Of a DNA stretch of 64,000 nucleotides, positions 49,269-60,342 are shown in pieces. The notes below the pieces were generated by a model that did no database searches, was not told the origin of the DNA, and saw only the letters and a list, made by a program, of their open reading frames with translations. The stretch comes from Erwinia tracheiphila. GTDB taxonomy: Bacteria > Pseudomonadota > Gammaproteobacteria > Enterobacterales > Enterobacteriaceae. Positions within the stretch are counted from its first letter, which is position 1. Every line of letters begins with the position of its first letter. The DNA lies in contig NZ_CP089932.1 in NCBI RefSeq assembly GCF_021365465.1, forward strand, positions 4,340,001 through 4,404,000, in the 5' to 3' direction. The translations under genes and the position numbers were made by a program.

Positions 49269-50372
49269 ATGCAAGACGAAATCTGGATGGCGCGTGCGCT
49301 TGAACTGGCCCGGTGCGGACGCTTTACCACCGCACCTAATCCCCAGGTCGGCTGTGTCATTGTACGCGATGGTGAGAACGTCGGAGAAGGTTATCATCTG
49401 CGAGCGGGTGAGCCGCATGCGGAGATCCATGCTCTGCGTATGGCTGGTGATAAAGCGCGTGGTGCTACGGTGTATGTCACGCTCGAGCCTTGTAGCCATC
49501 ACGGACGTACGCCGCCGTGCTGCGATGCGCTCATTGCTGCTGGCATTTCGCGCCTGGCGGCGGCGATGCCGGACCCTAACCCGCAGGTGGCCGGGCGCGG
49601 TCTGTATTGCCTGCGCGAGGCTGGGATCGAGGTCAGTCAGGGTCTGATGATGCAGGAGGCAGAGGCGCTTAACCGTGGATTCCTTAAACGTATGCGTACT
49701 GGTTTTCCCTGGTTGCAGCTTAAAATGGCGGCATCGCTGGACGGACGTACGGCGATGGCCAGCGGCGAAAGTCAGTGGATTACCTCCGCGGAAGCACGCC
49801 GGGACGTTCAGCGACTGCGTGCGCAAAGCTGTGCCATTCTTACCACCAGTGCCACCGTGCTCGCTGACGATCCTGCCATGACGGTTCGTTGGGGAGAATT
49901 GGACAGTGAAACGCAGAGTGCCTGTGCGCAAGAACATCTGCGACAGCCAATACGGGTGGTTATTGACAGCCATAACCGGGTTACTGGCCAACATCGTCTG
50001 ATTAATCAGCCGGGAGAAACCTGGCTTGTTCGCCAGCAGCCTGACGGTCTTGAGTGGCCTGACAATGTGCAACAATTCACGCTGCCACAGCATAATCAGC
50101 AGGCTGATTTGGTCTCGTTAATGATGTTGTTGGGCCAGCGGCAAATCAACAACGTATGGGTTGAAGCCGGGAGCACGCTGGCTGGTGCGCTGTTGACGGC
50201 GGGCGTCGTGGACGAATTAATTCTCTATATTGCCCCTAAATTGCTTGGCGATGTGGCGCGAGGCCTGTGCCATTTGCCAGGATTGGATACGCTGGCGCGG
50301 GTGCCGCAATTTTCGTTCAGCGACATACGTCAGGTGGGTCCGGATCTGCGACTGACGTTAAGCCCCAAATAA
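49269..50372 (+). CDS. ribD: Bifunctional riboflavin deaminase/reductase
   Basis: 367 residues. N-terminal deaminase with zinc site GEPHAEIHALRMAG and YVTLEPCSHHGRTPPCCDAL; C-terminal NADPH reductase (KMAASLDGRTAMASGESQWI). Performs steps two and three of riboflavin synthesis. Confidence 0.97.
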   Translation: MQDEIWMARALELARCGRFTTAPNPQVGCVIVRDGENVGEGYHLRAGEPHAEIHALRMAGDKARGATVYVTLEPCSHHGRTPPCCDALIAAGISRLAAAMPDPNPQVAGRGLYCLREAGIEVSQGLMMQEAEALNRGFLKRMRTGFPWLQLKMAASLDGRTAMASGESQWITSAEARRDVQRLRAQSCAILTTSATVLADDPAMTVRWGELDSETQSACAQEHLRQPIRVVIDSHNRVTGQHRLINQPGETWLVRQQPDGLEWPDNVQQFTLPQHNQQADLVSLMMLLGQRQINNVWVEAGSTLAGALLTAGVVDELILYIAPKLLGDVARGLCHLPGLDTLARVPQFSFSDIRQVGPDLRLTLSPK

Positions 50373-50438
50373 CCGCGATGGTCTGCTTTAAAATATATTC
50401 AGCCGAAATCTGGGCAGGCAGACCCAGCAAGAGTGTGA

Positions 50439-50460
50439 TAGAATCCCCCCCCCTGCGGGG
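50439..50460 (+). other. C9 tract with small hairpin upstream of ribH
   Basis: TAGAAT (-10-like, 50439-50444) is followed directly by nine C, TGC and GGGG, able to form CCCC-TGC-GGGG. It lies in the 115-base ribD-ribH gap, 28 bases before the ribH start. Mononucleotide runs of this length are prone to slippage. Confidence 0.5.
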
Positions 50461-50487
50461 CCATAACCGAACCCTGAAAGGAAAATT

Positions 50488-50958
50488 ATGAACGTTATTG
50501 AAGCTGCTGTTGCTACTCCTGATGCGCGCGTGGCCATTGTTATTGCACGTTTCAACAATTTTATTAACGACAGTCTGTTGAGCGGTGCCATTGATGCGCT
50601 GAAGCGTATCGGCCAGGTAAAAGATGAAAATATTACCGTGATCTGGGTACCTGGAGCTTATGAAATCCCCATGACGGCGCGTGCGCTGGCGAAAGCGGCC
50701 AGGCATGATGCGGTTGTTGCGCTCGGCACGGTAATCCGTGGTGGAACGGCGCATTTTGAATATGTCGCAGGCGAAGCCAGTTCTGGTCTGGCTAACGTCG
50801 CCATGAACAGCGATATCCCGGTTGCATTTGGTGTTCTGACCACAGAAAACATTGAGCAGGCCATTGAGCGCGCCGGAACCAAAGCGGGTAATAAAGGTGC
50901 AGAAGCTGCCCTGACCGCACTTGAAATGATCAACGTACTGAAAGCTATTAAAGCCTGA
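50488..50958 (+). CDS. ribH: 6,7-dimethyl-8-ribityllumazine synthase
   Basis: 156 residues, normal length; forms icosahedral capsids. [40 protein letters not shown] and [20 protein letters not shown] are the substrate-binding segments. Called ribE in E. coli K-12 naming. Confidence 0.97.
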   Translation: MNVIEAAVATPDARVAIVIARFNNFINDSLLSGAIDALKRIGQVKDENITVIWVPGAYEIPMTARALAKAARHDAVVALGTVIRGGTAHFEYVAGEASSGLANVAMNSDIPVAFGVLTTENIEQAIERAGTKAGNKGAEAALTALEMINVLKAIKA

Positions 50959-50974
50959 TTTTAAGGGGAACTTC

Positions 50975-51394
50975 GTGAAACCTGCTGCTCGCCGCCGCGC
51001 CCGTGAATGTGCTGTTCAGGCACTTTATTCCTGGCAGTTGTCCCATAACGACATCGCTGATGTCGAATACCAGTTTCTGGCGGAGCAAGACGTCAAAGAC
51101 GTTGATATTAGCTATTTTCGTGAGCTACTGAGCGGCGTTGCAACTAACAGCGCATATCTTGATGGCTTGATGAAGCCTTATCTGTCACGCCAGCTTGATG
51201 AACTGGGCCAGGTGGAGAAAGCCGTTCTGCGTATCTCGCTGTATGAATTAAGCAAACGTACCGACGTTCCCTATAAAGTGGCAATTAATGAAGGGATTGA
51301 GATGGCCAAAGTATTTGGTGCTGAAGACAGCCATAAGTTTGTCAATGGGGTACTTGACAAAGCTGCTCCTCAGATCCGTCCCAATAAGAAATAA
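50975..51394 (+). CDS. nusB: Transcription antitermination protein NusB
   Basis: 139 residues, all-helical; binds boxA RNA with NusE (S10) in rRNA antitermination. GTG start at 50975 after AAGGGGAA, giving (M)[20 protein letters not shown] as in E. coli. [20 protein letters not shown] then VNGVLDK is the conserved C-terminal part. Confidence 0.96.
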   Translation: MKPAARRRARECAVQALYSWQLSHNDIADVEYQFLAEQDVKDVDISYFRELLSGVATNSAYLDGLMKPYLSRQLDELGQVEKAVLRISLYELSKRTDVPYKVAINEGIEMAKVFGAEDSHKFVNGVLDKAAPQIRPNKK

Positions 51395-51432
51395 TCCGGC
51401 CTTCTTCATTTTCAGCCCCGGAAAAAACGCGT

Positions 51433-52410
51433 ATGGCATGTGGCGAATTCGAGCTTATCACCCGGTACTTTGACCGTGTGGCCAGTTCACGTCGAGATGT
51501 GGAAAAAGGCATCGGAGACGACTGCGCATTACTTACCCTGCCTGAAAAGCAAACGCTGGCGATAAGTACCGACACGCTGGTGGAAGGTGTTCACTTTCTG
51601 CGAGATATTCATCCGGCCGATCTCGGTTACAAAGCACTGGCAGTGAATCTTAGCGATCTGGCGGCAATGGGGGCCGATCCGGCGTGGCTGACCCTGGCGC
51701 TGACGCTGCCGGCTGTGGATGAATCCTGGCTTAAGGCGTTCAGCGACAGTCTTTTTGAGCTGCTCGATTACTATAATATGCAGCTCGTCGGCGGTGACAC
51801 CACGCGCGGACCGCTGAGTCTGACGCTGGGCATACACGGCCTGGTGCCGCAGGGCAGGGCGCTAAAGCGCACCGGTGCGCGTCCCGGCGACTGGATTTAC
51901 GTCACCGGGACGCTTGGCGACAGCGCTGCTGGTCTGGCGCTGTTACAGCACCGTATTAAGATCCATGATCCGGCAGTACACGAAGCGCTGATCAAACGTC
52001 ATCTGAGGCCAATGCCGCGCATCCTGCAAGGCCAGGCGCTACGCGATCTTGCCAGCTCGGCGATTGATATCTCCGATGGCTTAATCTCAGACATCCGGCA
52101 TATCTTGCAGGCCAGCGGCTGTGGCGCACGCCTGAATCTTGATGCCTTGCCATTGTCGGATGTGCTGAAACAGCATTTTGAGCCGACGCAGGTGCTGAAC
52201 TGGGCCTTGGGTGGCGGTGAAGACTACGAGCTTTGTTTTACCGTGCCGGAGATCAATCGTGGTGCGCTGGATGTTACACTGGGCCATTCTGGCGTGCCTT
52301 TTACCTGCATCGGGCAGATTGCTTCACAGATCGAGGGGTTGGTCCTGTTACAGGATGGCAAGCCCGTTGACGACAACGTGCGGGGATTTGATCATTTTGC
52401 CAGTCAGTAA
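51433..52410 (+). CDS. thiL: Thiamine-monophosphate kinase
   Basis: 325-residue PurM-like kinase making thiamine diphosphate. Metal-binding motifs [33 protein letters not shown] and [15 protein letters not shown] are present. Its end overlaps the proposed TTG start of pgpA by 23 bases. Confidence 0.96.
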   Translation: MACGEFELITRYFDRVASSRRDVEKGIGDDCALLTLPEKQTLAISTDTLVEGVHFLRDIHPADLGYKALAVNLSDLAAMGADPAWLTLALTLPAVDESWLKAFSDSLFELLDYYNMQLVGGDTTRGPLSLTLGIHGLVPQGRALKRTGARPGDWIYVTGTLGDSAAGLALLQHRIKIHDPAVHEALIKRHLRPMPRILQGQALRDLASSAIDISDGLISDIRHILQASGCGARLNLDALPLSDVLKQHFEPTQVLNWALGGGEDYELCFTVPEINRGALDVTLGHSGVPFTCIGQIASQIEGLVLLQDGKPVDDNVRGFDHFASQ

Positions 52411-52894
52411 AGATGCGGCGAAACGCCGACTGAAAATGAGTAATCCCTGGCATCTGCTGGCAACGGGTTTCGGCAGTGGTCTGTGCCCGTGGGTACCCGG
52501 TACCGTGGGTTCCCTGGCTTCGATTCCGTTTTGGTGCCTGATGACCTTGTTGCCGCAGGACCTGTATTCGCTGGTGGTGATGTTTGGTATTTGCATTGGC
52601 GTGTATCTTTGTCATCGCACCGCAAAGGATATGGGTGTCCACGATCACGGCTGCATTGTCTGGGATGAATTTATTGGTATGTGGATCACCCTGATGGCGA
52701 TCCCGGTTAACAGCTGGCAATGGGTGCTGGCAGGGTTTGTGATTTTTCGCATTCTCGATATCTGGAAACCCTGGCCAATTCGTTGGTTCGATCGCAACGT
52801 TCACGGCGGTATGGGGATTATGATCGACGATATTATCGCCGGGATTATCTCCGCAGGTATTCTCTATATTGCCGGACATCATCTGGTGATGTAA
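52388..52894 (+). CDS. pgpA: Phosphatidylglycerophosphatase A
   Basis: Membrane phosphatase making phosphatidylglycerol. Homology to E. coli PgpA extends upstream of the first good ATG (52436): (M)[20 protein letters not shown] matches [21 protein letters not shown], so I choose the TTG at 52388 inside the end of thiL; 168 residues. Catalytic-type motifs: [19 protein letters not shown] and [13 protein letters not shown]. If the TTG is not used, the ATG at 52436 gives 152 residues. Confidence 0.9.
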   Translation: MIILPVSKDAAKRRLKMSNPWHLLATGFGSGLCPWVPGTVGSLASIPFWCLMTLLPQDLYSLVVMFGICIGVYLCHRTAKDMGVHDHGCIVWDEFIGMWITLMAIPVNSWQWVLAGFVIFRILDIWKPWPIRWFDRNVHGGMGIMIDDIIAGIISAGILYIAGHHLVM

Positions 52895-52938
52895 TTCCAA
52901 AGGTATGGCGCTGTTGGCGGTGCCATATCCTGACCAAG

Positions 52939-53913
52939 CTATTCGAATCCCACCACAGCATGCGGTTGATATAGACTTTCCAGTTCGGCAATGTCTTCAC
53001 GGGTTAATTTGATGTCAGGCGCTTTCACTAAATCGTCCAGTTGTTCAGCGCGGGATGCGCCAATAATTGGCGCGGTGACAGCCGGTTTAGCCAGCAACCA
53101 CGCCAGCGCCAGTTGCGCCCGACTGATACCTTTCTCTTCAGCAATATTCGCTACTCGCTCGGCAATCGCACTGTCGTTTTCTTCGGTTTTTTCATAAAGC
53201 GTGCTGCCAAACTCATCGGAGACGGACCGTGAGGTGGTTTCACCCCAGGGGCGCGTCAGACGTCCCCGCGCCAGCGGGCTCCACGGCAGCACGGCAATAT
53301 TTTCTGCCTGGCAGAACGGGTGCATTTCACGCTCTTCTTCCCGCTGGATCAAATTGTATTGATCCTGCATGCTGACAAACCGTGTCCAGCCGTGACGATC
53401 GGCGGTATAGAGCGCTTTGGCAAATTGCCACGCATACATTGATGATGCACCGATATAGCGGGCTTTGCCGGATTTCACCACATCGTGCAGCGCTTCCAGC
53501 GTTTCTTCCAGTGGCGTGTCGTAATCCCAGCGGTGGATTTGCAGCAGGTCAACATAGTCCGTTCCGAGGCGGCGCAGACTGTCATCTATGGATTGCATAA
53601 TCTTAGCGCGTGACAGGCCGCCAGAGAGGTTGCTCATTGGGAAATAGACTTTGGTTGCCACAACGATTTCATCGCGGCGGGCATACTCTTTCAGTGACCG
53701 CCCAACGATTTCTTCACTGCTGCCGTCGGAGTAACTGTTTGCAGTGTCAAAAAAGGTAATCCCAGCTTCCAGCGCCTGTTTAATCAGCGGTCTGCTGCTC
53801 TCTTCCGGCAGCGTCCAGGTGTAACGGCCACGATCAGGCTCGCCAAATGTCAGACACCCCAGGCAAAGGCGGGAAACGGTCAGATCGGTATTACCTAATT
53901 GAATGGTGTTCAT
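52939..53913 (-). CDS. yajO: Aldo-keto reductase YajO
   Basis: 324-residue NADPH-dependent reductase. Catalytic tetrad residues visible in FFDTANSYSDGSSEE (Asp, Tyr), VVATKVYFP (Lys) and LLQIHRWDYDTP (His). In E. coli YajO lies next to dxs and has been linked to ribose-5-phosphate-derived thiamine precursors. Convergent with pgpA. Confidence 0.94.
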   Translation of the reverse strand: MNTIQLGNTDLTVSRLCLGCLTFGEPDRGRYTWTLPEESSRPLIKQALEAGITFFDTANSYSDGSSEEIVGRSLKEYARRDEIVVATKVYFPMSNLSGGLSRAKIMQSIDDSLRRLGTDYVDLLQIHRWDYDTPLEETLEALHDVVKSGKARYIGASSMYAWQFAKALYTADRHGWTRFVSMQDQYNLIQREEEREMHPFCQAENIAVLPWSPLARGRLTRPWGETTSRSVSDEFGSTLYEKTEENDSAIAERVANIAEEKGISRAQLALAWLLAKPAVTAPIIGASRAEQLDDLVKAPDIKLTREDIAELESLYQPHAVVGFE

Positions 53914-53969
53914 GTGGGCTCCTGCTAATGAGTGAATGGCATCTCGCGCCCTTTAATCTTAGCAGGTGA

Positions 53970-53993
53970 AACGCTCCCCCGAAAGAGAGCGTT
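53970..53993 (-). terminator. Hairpin downstream of dxs
   Basis: Stem AACGCTC / GAGCGTT around a 10-base loop between yajO and dxs; on the minus strand it ends in a short T-run. Probable terminator of xseB-ispA-dxs, weak tail. Confidence 0.55.
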
Positions 53994-54001
53994 ATGCGGT
54001 G

Positions 54002-55867
54002 TTACTGCGCCAGCCAGTAGCGGATTTGGTGCTCAATCCCTGGGGCATCCAGCCGATAATCATGGCGAATTTCTTCCTGAGTGCCCTGCGGGATAAATTC
54101 ATCCGGTAGCCCAATCGTCAATACTGGCACACAGCAACGTTTTGCCATCATAAATTCAATCACCCCGCTGCCAGCCCCACCTTTAATAGCCCCTTCTTCG
54201 AGAGTTATCAGTGCTTCATGAGCAGCGGCCAGCTCGAGGATGAGTGCTTCATCCAGTGGCTTAACGAAGCGCATATCCACCAGAGTTGCATCAAGTGACC
54301 CAGCCACGCTTGTCGCTTCCGGCAACAGGGTGCCAAAATTGAGAATAGCCAGCTTTTTCCCCCGGCGTTTCACCACCGCTTTACCTAATGGCAGCGCGCG
54401 AAGTGGCTTCAGCTCTGCGCCCGTGCCGCTTCCACGCGGATAACGTACGGCGCTTGGGCCATCGCTATGATGATAGCCGGTGTAGAGCATTTGCCGACAT
54501 TCATCTTCATCGCTTGGGGTCATGATGGTCATATTTGGGATGCAGCGCAGGAAAGAGAGATCAAATGCGCCCTGATGCGTCTGACCGTCCGATCCCACAA
54601 TACCGCCACGGTCAATGGCGAACAGAACCGGCAGTTTTTGGATAGCTACATCGTGAATCAGCTGATCGTAAGCGCGCTGCAAAAAGGTGGAATAGATTGC
54701 CACAACGGGTTTATAACCGCCGATAGCCAGCCCTGCCGCAAAGGTGACTGCATGCTGCTCGGCAATGGCCACGTCGAAATACTGCGCGGGATAATCGCGG
54801 GAAAAGCTGACCATGCCGGAACCTTCACGCATGGCAGGGGTAATTGCCATCAGGTTTGCATCGATTTTGGCGGTTTCACTCAGCCACTGACCAAAAATTT
54901 TCGAATAGCTTGGTAGCCCTTCAGCTGCTTTCGGCAGCAGCCCGCTGGCGGGATCGAATTTTGGCACGGCATGCCAGCTAATCGGGTCTTTTTCTGCCGG
55001 AGCATAGCCTTTGCCCTTTTTAGTCATAATATGCAGAAACTGTGGTCCTTTCAGTTCGCGCATATTGTTCAGGGTATGCACCAGTGACAGCACATCATGG
55101 CCGTCGACCGGCCCAATATAGTTGAATCCCAGCTCCTCAAACAGCGTGCCTGGTGCCACCATTCCTTTCAGATGTTCTTCGGTGCGTTTTACCAGTTCTT
55201 TAATCGGGGGCAGGTTAGTGAGGACCTTTTTGCCCCCTTCACGCAGGCGCGAATAGGTTTTCCCGGAGAGAATCTGTGCCAGACGATTATTGAGGGCGCC
55301 AACGTTTTCGGAAATCGACATTTCATTGTCGTTCAGGATCACCAGCATATCCGGCTTGATATCGCCTGCATGGTTCATCGCTTCAAATGCCATGCCCGCA
55401 GTAATGGCTCCGTCACCGATGATGCAGGCAGTACGACGGCCTTTACCTTCTTTTTGTGCGGCCACCGCCATGCCCAGCCCCGCACTGATGGAGGTTGATG
55501 AGTGGCCAACGTTGAGCACGTCGTACTCGCTCTCATCCCGCCAGGGAAAAGGGTGCAGGCCGTTCTTCTGACGAATGGTACCGATGCGATCGCGGCGTCC
55601 GGTCAGAATTTTATGCGGATAAGCCTGGTGGCCGACATCCCACACCAGACGATCGAAAGGGGTATTGTAAACGTAATGCAGTGCGATGGTCAGTTCCACC
55701 ACGCCCAGCCCGGAGGCAAAATGACCACTGGAACGGCTGACGCTGTCGAGTAAATACTGGCGCAGCTCGTCACAGAGTTTTGGCAGACTTTCTTTGGGAA
55801 GCGTACGTAATTCTTGTACCGAGCTGGCCAGTGCAAGCGTCGGGTATTTTGCAGTATCAAAACTCAT
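54002..55867 (-). CDS. dxs: 1-deoxy-D-xylulose-5-phosphate synthase
   Basis: 621-residue thiamine-diphosphate enzyme that starts the MEP isoprenoid pathway and feeds thiamine and pyridoxal synthesis. [20 protein letters not shown] sets the start at 55867 (an upstream start at 55903 adds 12 unrelated residues and overlaps ispA). ThDP motif [20 protein letters not shown] plus [30 protein letters not shown] and [16 protein letters not shown] are conserved. Confidence 0.96.
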   Translation of the reverse strand: MSFDTAKYPTLALASSVQELRTLPKESLPKLCDELRQYLLDSVSRSSGHFASGLGVVELTIALHYVYNTPFDRLVWDVGHQAYPHKILTGRRDRIGTIRQKNGLHPFPWRDESEYDVLNVGHSSTSISAGLGMAVAAQKEGKGRRTACIIGDGAITAGMAFEAMNHAGDIKPDMLVILNDNEMSISENVGALNNRLAQILSGKTYSRLREGGKKVLTNLPPIKELVKRTEEHLKGMVAPGTLFEELGFNYIGPVDGHDVLSLVHTLNNMRELKGPQFLHIMTKKGKGYAPAEKDPISWHAVPKFDPASGLLPKAAEGLPSYSKIFGQWLSETAKIDANLMAITPAMREGSGMVSFSRDYPAQYFDVAIAEQHAVTFAAGLAIGGYKPVVAIYSTFLQRAYDQLIHDVAIQKLPVLFAIDRGGIVGSDGQTHQGAFDLSFLRCIPNMTIMTPSDEDECRQMLYTGYHHSDGPSAVRYPRGSGTGAELKPLRALPLGKAVVKRRGKKLAILNFGTLLPEATSVAGSLDATLVDMRFVKPLDEALILELAAAHEALITLEEGAIKGGAGSGVIEFMMAKRCCVPVLTIGLPDEFIPQGTQEEIRHDYRLDAPGIEHQIRYWLAQ

Positions 55868-55886
55868 CAGAGACTCATTGTGGGAG

Positions 55887-56786
55887 TTATTTATTACGTT
55901 CAATTATATAACTTGCAAGCATTTGTAGTGGTGCCGTATTCAGAGATTGCACAGCAAGCGTTTCAAGGGCGCTGAGTGCCTCCTGTTGCAAATCCAGCGC
56001 TTTTGCACGCGCCTCCTCAAGCCCTAACAGGGCCGGGTAGGTGCTTTTCCCCAGCTGCTGATCGGCTCCCTGCCGTTTTCCAATAATATCGGTATCACCG
56101 ACCACATCCAGAATGTCGTCCTGTACCTGAAACGCGAGCCCGATGGCGTTGGCGTAGCGGTCCAGCGCGGAAATCGCCTCACGACCACGACTGCCAGCGG
56201 CCAGTGCACCCAATCGCACTGCGGCGCGTATCAGTGCGCCGGTTTTATGACGATGAATTTGTTCCAGCGTGTCCAGAGAGACCTGCTGGTATTCTGCGTC
56301 GAGATCCAGCGCCTGACCGCCACACATGCCCGCGACGCCGCTGGCCTGCGCCAGTTCTGAAATCATTGCAATCCTTTCAGATGGTGTCACTCCTTGCATC
56401 GGTGCATCGGCCAGTATGGTAAACGCCAGCGTTTGCAGCGCGTCGCCCGCAAGAATAGCCGTATCTTCACCAAATTTAATATGGCAGGTAGGCTGACCGC
56501 GACGCAGATTATCGTCATCCATGGCAGGTAAATCATCGTGAATAAGCGAATAGGCATGAATACATTCTACGGCAGCGGCAGGTGCATCCAGCGCACTGCT
56601 GTCAGCACCAAGCATTTCTCCCGTCGCATAAACCAGAAACGGACGCAGTCGTTTACCGCCCAAGAGTGCGCTATACTCCATGGCATTAACCAGAGGAGAA
56701 CTCTGAAACGGCAGTGGATCGAGAAAATGGTGTAAAGCCTGATTCACCCGCGCGTGATGTGCTGTCAGAAGATCGTGAAAATCCAT
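55887..56786 (-). CDS. ispA: (2E,6E)-farnesyl diphosphate synthase
   Basis: 299-residue prenyltransferase. The two Asp-rich motifs are [18 protein letters not shown] and [16 protein letters not shown]. Follows xseB with a 1-base overlap and precedes dxs by 19 bases. Confidence 0.96.
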   Translation of the reverse strand: MDFHDLLTAHHARVNQALHHFLDPLPFQSSPLVNAMEYSALLGGKRLRPFLVYATGEMLGADSSALDAPAAAVECIHAYSLIHDDLPAMDDDNLRRGQPTCHIKFGEDTAILAGDALQTLAFTILADAPMQGVTPSERIAMISELAQASGVAGMCGGQALDLDAEYQQVSLDTLEQIHRHKTGALIRAAVRLGALAAGSRGREAISALDRYANAIGLAFQVQDDILDVVGDTDIIGKRQGADQQLGKSTYPALLGLEEARAKALDLQQEALSALETLAVQSLNTAPLQMLASYIIERNK

Positions 56787-57028
56787 CAGTCGTTTTCCGG
56801 CATGAAAGGCTTCATTTCTGCATTTTTGTCATCGTTAAGCAGGATCTGCACACGCTGCTCTGCCTGCTGCAGTTTTTGTTGTCCCTCGCGGGCAAGTTGT
56901 ACGCCGCGTTCAAACTCATTCAGTGCGTCTTCCAACGGCAGATCTCCACTTTCCAGGCGGGATACGATTTGCTCCAGCTGTTGAAGCGAACTTTCAAAAC
57001 TCGCAGGCGATTCGGCTTTTTTAGGCAT
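56786..57028 (-). CDS. xseB: Exodeoxyribonuclease VII small subunit
   Basis: 80-residue helical subunit: [40 protein letters not shown]. Binds the XseA C-terminus (xseA lies elsewhere). First gene of xseB-ispA-dxs. Confidence 0.95.
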   Translation of the reverse strand: MPKKAESPASFESSLQQLEQIVSRLESGDLPLEDALNEFERGVQLAREGQQKLQQAEQRVQILLNDDKNAEMKPFMPEND

Positions 57029-57357
57029 AATGGCTATTAGCTCACTGGTTTTTTTACCATGAAAGCGTTCATGGTAGCTGACTCAAATTGATTAGCAAAA
57101 TTATGGTGTCGGTGACAGATGAAGCAGCAGCCGTCGGACGGCTGTGATACACTTCTGCGCCTGAATATGTTGTACATTAATACCAGATATGCATCCCGGT
57201 GCTTATCTTTATCAAATCCCGGACATTTATGTATTCACTGCTTCCTGACCGTCAGTTAATACTGGTTGGTACGTCAGACAAGGCAGTTAATCGCGACGAT
57301 TTTACTCCCTGAGTGCCGAATTTTCAGCACTTTATTGCCCTTTGAGCCTGTGTCACC
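57029..57357. other. Divergent xseB-thiI promoter region
   Basis: No gene. A perfect 9-bp hairpin TACCATGAA-AGCG-TTCATGGTA lies at 57055-57076, on the xseB side within its likely 5' leader; the adjacent T-run (57050-57055) is on the wrong side for a plus-strand terminator. Confidence 0.5.
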
Positions 57358-58806
57358 ATGAAGTTTATTATCAAGCTGTTCCCTGAAATTACGATTAAAA
57401 GCCAGTCTGTTCGCCTTCGCTTTATCAAAATTCTGACCACGAATATCCGCAACGTGCTTAGACAGTATGATGACACCTTAGCGGTGGTGCGCCACTGGGA
57501 CCATATTGAAGTCCGTGCGAAACAGGAAAACCAGCGCAGTAAGATAGTTGATGAACTGACCCGAATTCCGGGTATTCATCACATCCTGGCGGTGGAAGAT
57601 CGTGCCTACACCGACATTCATCATATTTTTGAGCAAACGCTGGCGCTTAATCGCGACAGAATTACCGGGAAGACCTTCTGCGTCCGTGTAAAGCGCCGCG
57701 GTAGCCATAACTTCAGTTCTCAGGATGTTGAACGTTATGTGGGAGGTGGCCTCAATCAGCATGTGGCCAGTGCACAGGTGAAGCTGAATCATCCTGAAGT
57801 AACGGTTCATCTGGAGATAGACGACGACAGGTTGCTGCTGGTCACCGGACGTTATCCCGGTATCGGTGGTTTTCCGATCGGCACCCAGGAAGAGGTTTTA
57901 TCGCTGATTTCGGGCGGATTCGATTCCGGCGTATCCAGCTATATGCTGATGCGCCGCGGCTGCCGCGTACATTACTGTTTTTTCAATCTTGGTGGCGCGG
58001 CTCATGAAATTGGCGTTCGTCAGGTGGCGCACTATCTGTGGCAGCGTTTTGGTCGCTCGCACAAAGTCCGTTTCGTCGCGATTAATTTTGAGCCTGTGGT
58101 GGGTGAAATCCTCGAAAAAGTAGAGGATGGACAGATGGGCGTGGTGCTGAAGCGAATGATGGTTCGTGCCGCATCAGCCATTGCTGAACGCTATGGGGTG
58201 CAGGCACTGGTGACGGGAGAGGCGCTCGGCCAGGTTTCCAGCCAGACTTTAACCAACCTGCGGCTGATTGATAATGCATCGGATACACTGATCCTGCGCC
58301 CGCTGATTTCCCATGATAAAGAGCACATCATTAATATTGCACGGGAAATTGGTACAGAGGACTTTGCCCGCACCATGCCGGAATATTGCGGCGTGATTTC
58401 AAAAAGCCCCACCGTTAAAGCGGTCAAAGCTAAAATCAAGGCGGAAGAGCAAAACGTTGATTTCACCATTCTTGACCGCGTGGTAGCCGAAGCGACCAAC
58501 GTCGATATCCGCCAGATTGCAGCAGAGACGCAGCAGGAAGTGGTGGAAGTGGAAACGGTGATTTCGTTTGGCGACCGGGATGTGGTGCTGGATATCCGTT
58601 CGCCAGACGAGCAGGAAGACACGCCGCTGGAACTTGACGGTGTTGAAGTAAAAAGCCTGCCTTTCTACAAATTGAGTACCCAGTTCGGCGATCTCGATCA
58701 GACCAGAACCTGGCTACTCTACTGCGATCGTGGCGTGATGAGCCGCTTGCAGGCACTTTATTTGCATGAGCAGGGCTTTACTAACGTGAAGGTTTACCGC
58801 CCCTGA
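57358..58806 (+). CDS. thiI: tRNA 4-thiouridine synthase / thiamine sulfur carrier ThiI
   Basis: 482 residues. THUMP domain (about 60-165), PP-loop ATPase with [16 protein letters not shown], and a C-terminal rhodanese domain with the persulfide cysteine in [18 protein letters not shown]; the partner cysteine is in [17 protein letters not shown]. In E. coli its end faces yajL; here its end faces an IS cluster, because the segment is inverted. Confidence 0.96.
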   Translation: MKFIIKLFPEITIKSQSVRLRFIKILTTNIRNVLRQYDDTLAVVRHWDHIEVRAKQENQRSKIVDELTRIPGIHHILAVEDRAYTDIHHIFEQTLALNRDRITGKTFCVRVKRRGSHNFSSQDVERYVGGGLNQHVASAQVKLNHPEVTVHLEIDDDRLLLVTGRYPGIGGFPIGTQEEVLSLISGGFDSGVSSYMLMRRGCRVHYCFFNLGGAAHEIGVRQVAHYLWQRFGRSHKVRFVAINFEPVVGEILEKVEDGQMGVVLKRMMVRAASAIAERYGVQALVTGEALGQVSSQTLTNLRLIDNASDTLILRPLISHDKEHIINIAREIGTEDFARTMPEYCGVISKSPTVKAVKAKIKAEEQNVDFTILDRVVAEATNVDIRQIAAETQQEVVEVETVISFGDRDVVLDIRSPDEQEDTPLELDGVEVKSLPFYKLSTQFGDLDQTRTWLLYCDRGVMSRLQALYLHEQGFTNVKVYRP

Positions 58807-59110
58807 AAAATTGATGCGATCTTCATTTTTGCTCTGGGGATCGCCATTATCTTATGCCTGTAATAACACTATCCCGCCAGCCGCTTTCCCCATTTGTTGC
58901 CATTAACAAAGCGCCACCTGACCTTCTGGATGTTTATGAGGTCTAATGACGTAAAAGCTATGATGAGAGGTTAATTAACTGTCTTAATTGGAATTTATTT
59001 ACTGAGATTGTATTTATAGAATACGGTTAGTATTACCGCGTTTTTCGAAACCCGACATCAGCCGGGCTTGATGAGGTGATTGGTTTTTCGCTATTGTTTG
59101 CTGAGTCTTG
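58807..59110. other. Non-coding gap after thiI
   Basis: About 300 bases, AT-rich in its second half; no gene, RNA or clear terminator seen. Confidence 0.4.
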
Positions 59111-59545
59111 TCAATTGTACCCTGCTTTATCTACCATCTCGACGCGGATGGCGATCGGGTTTTCCTCAAAACCTACCGACACTGTTATATTGGGATCCTG
59201 ACCGACCCAGCAACTTCCATTTTTATTGCACATTTCTGTTCTTTTATACCCTTTTTTTTCCAGCCAGGTGCCAATTTTTATTGGATCCGTTGTACCAGAA
59301 AAAATCACCTGATAAATCAGTGCGGGATTGGGGCCGGATACATTGCTGTAATGGAAGCTGTAGATGTTACTAATGCGAGGCATATTTTTTAATAATTCTG
59401 GAGTATAAAAATTATACTCTCGCTTATCCTTTTCCGTATAATCAGCACCATCAGAGAATTCCATGCTGAGATATTGCAAAACATAAAAAAGACCAATTAC
59501 GCATATCACCAGAACGGTCAGCATAATTTTTAGTGATTTTTTCAT
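59111..59545 (-). CDS. Small membrane-anchored protein, unknown
   Basis: 144 residues. N-terminal membrane anchor or signal (KKSLKIMLTVLVICVIGLFY), then a periplasmic part with two Cys (EMCNKNGSCWVG) and regular beta-strand-like segments. Its start overlaps the stop of the broken gene upstream by 4 bases, the usual layout for an effector-immunity or toxin-antidote pair. Not recognised; possibly the immunity partner of that gene (inference). Confidence 0.6.
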   Translation of the reverse strand: MKKSLKIMLTVLVICVIGLFYVLQYLSMEFSDGADYTEKDKREYNFYTPELLKNMPRISNIYSFHYSNVSGPNPALIYQVIFSGTTDPIKIGTWLEKKGYKRTEMCNKNGSCWVGQDPNITVSVGFEENPIAIRVEMVDKAGYN

Positions 59546-60242
59546 ACCCGTAACTCTCCCCTGCCAAAACGGATAAAACCACGATTAGGGTCAACAATAC
59601 TGACATCTTCAGATATCCACCTGTTATAAGGTCTGACGGTTTTCATGAAATCTGGCAATTGTCCAAAGTGTGGTCTGCCGTTGGGGAAACGAACCGGATC
59701 AGGGAACAACAGCGGTTTGAATGTTTCGTTTTTCCAGGAGCCTATTTTTCCATAATGGTCCCACCGTTTTAAAGCCTCTTCCTTACTTACCGGTTTCAGG
59801 TAGCTGAACACGTTGTTCATACATGACATAACCCGGTAAAAGCCGAGAAGATCCGACACCAGATCTTCACCGCTGAATCCGCTATCAGTAGCCCAACTGA
59901 AAGGGAAAGAACCCTGAAGCCTCTCAAATCTTCGTGCTACTGTCATCATCATGGCAAGAGCAATGCTTTGTTTTTGATGATATGGCAGGCCTTTTTTAAG
60001 GCACAGGTGATTGATTTACCGACTATCAGACGACGTTTAAGGCCAACCATTGATTGTTTGTATGTAACATCATATGTTGGTCCACTTTGGGATTCACCAT
60101 GCAGTATTTGCGCCCATAAATTTCGGATATCTGTACCCTGTGCATGCCCGAGATCTACCCATCCCAATATTTCCGTATATATCAATCCGTATGAACTTCT
60201 TTGTGCCAGGTTACCATCAATAATTTCACTTCTTATACTCAT
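59542..60242 (-). pseudogene. Conserved protein of unknown function, frameshifted
   Basis: Two frames make one ~232-residue protein: the first (60242-59949) has SSYGLIYTEILGWVDLGHAQ, the second (from about 60010 down to 59542) GLPYHQKQSIALAMMMTVAR, SWATDSGFSGEDLVSDLLGF and SKEEALKRWDHYGKIGS. The break is at an A6 run near 59995-60002. The GWVDLGHA and SGFSGEDLVSDLLGFYR motifs resemble DUF4056-type proteins, which I mention with low certainty. The role is unknown. It is coupled to the small membrane-anchored gene downstream. Confidence 0.65.
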
Positions 60243-60342
60243 TATTATTCCCCTTCCATTTGGTACAGTTATCCGGTATTTGACCGATATTTTCCGTTAA
60301 TTCCATAAATAACAATGCTACTTTAACATGCATTAACATTAA

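Noticed and set aside
57050..57076. T-run plus hairpin before thiI as a terminator
   Set aside because: On the plus strand the T-run comes before the hairpin, and on the minus strand it reads as A-run after it, so neither direction gives an intrinsic terminator.
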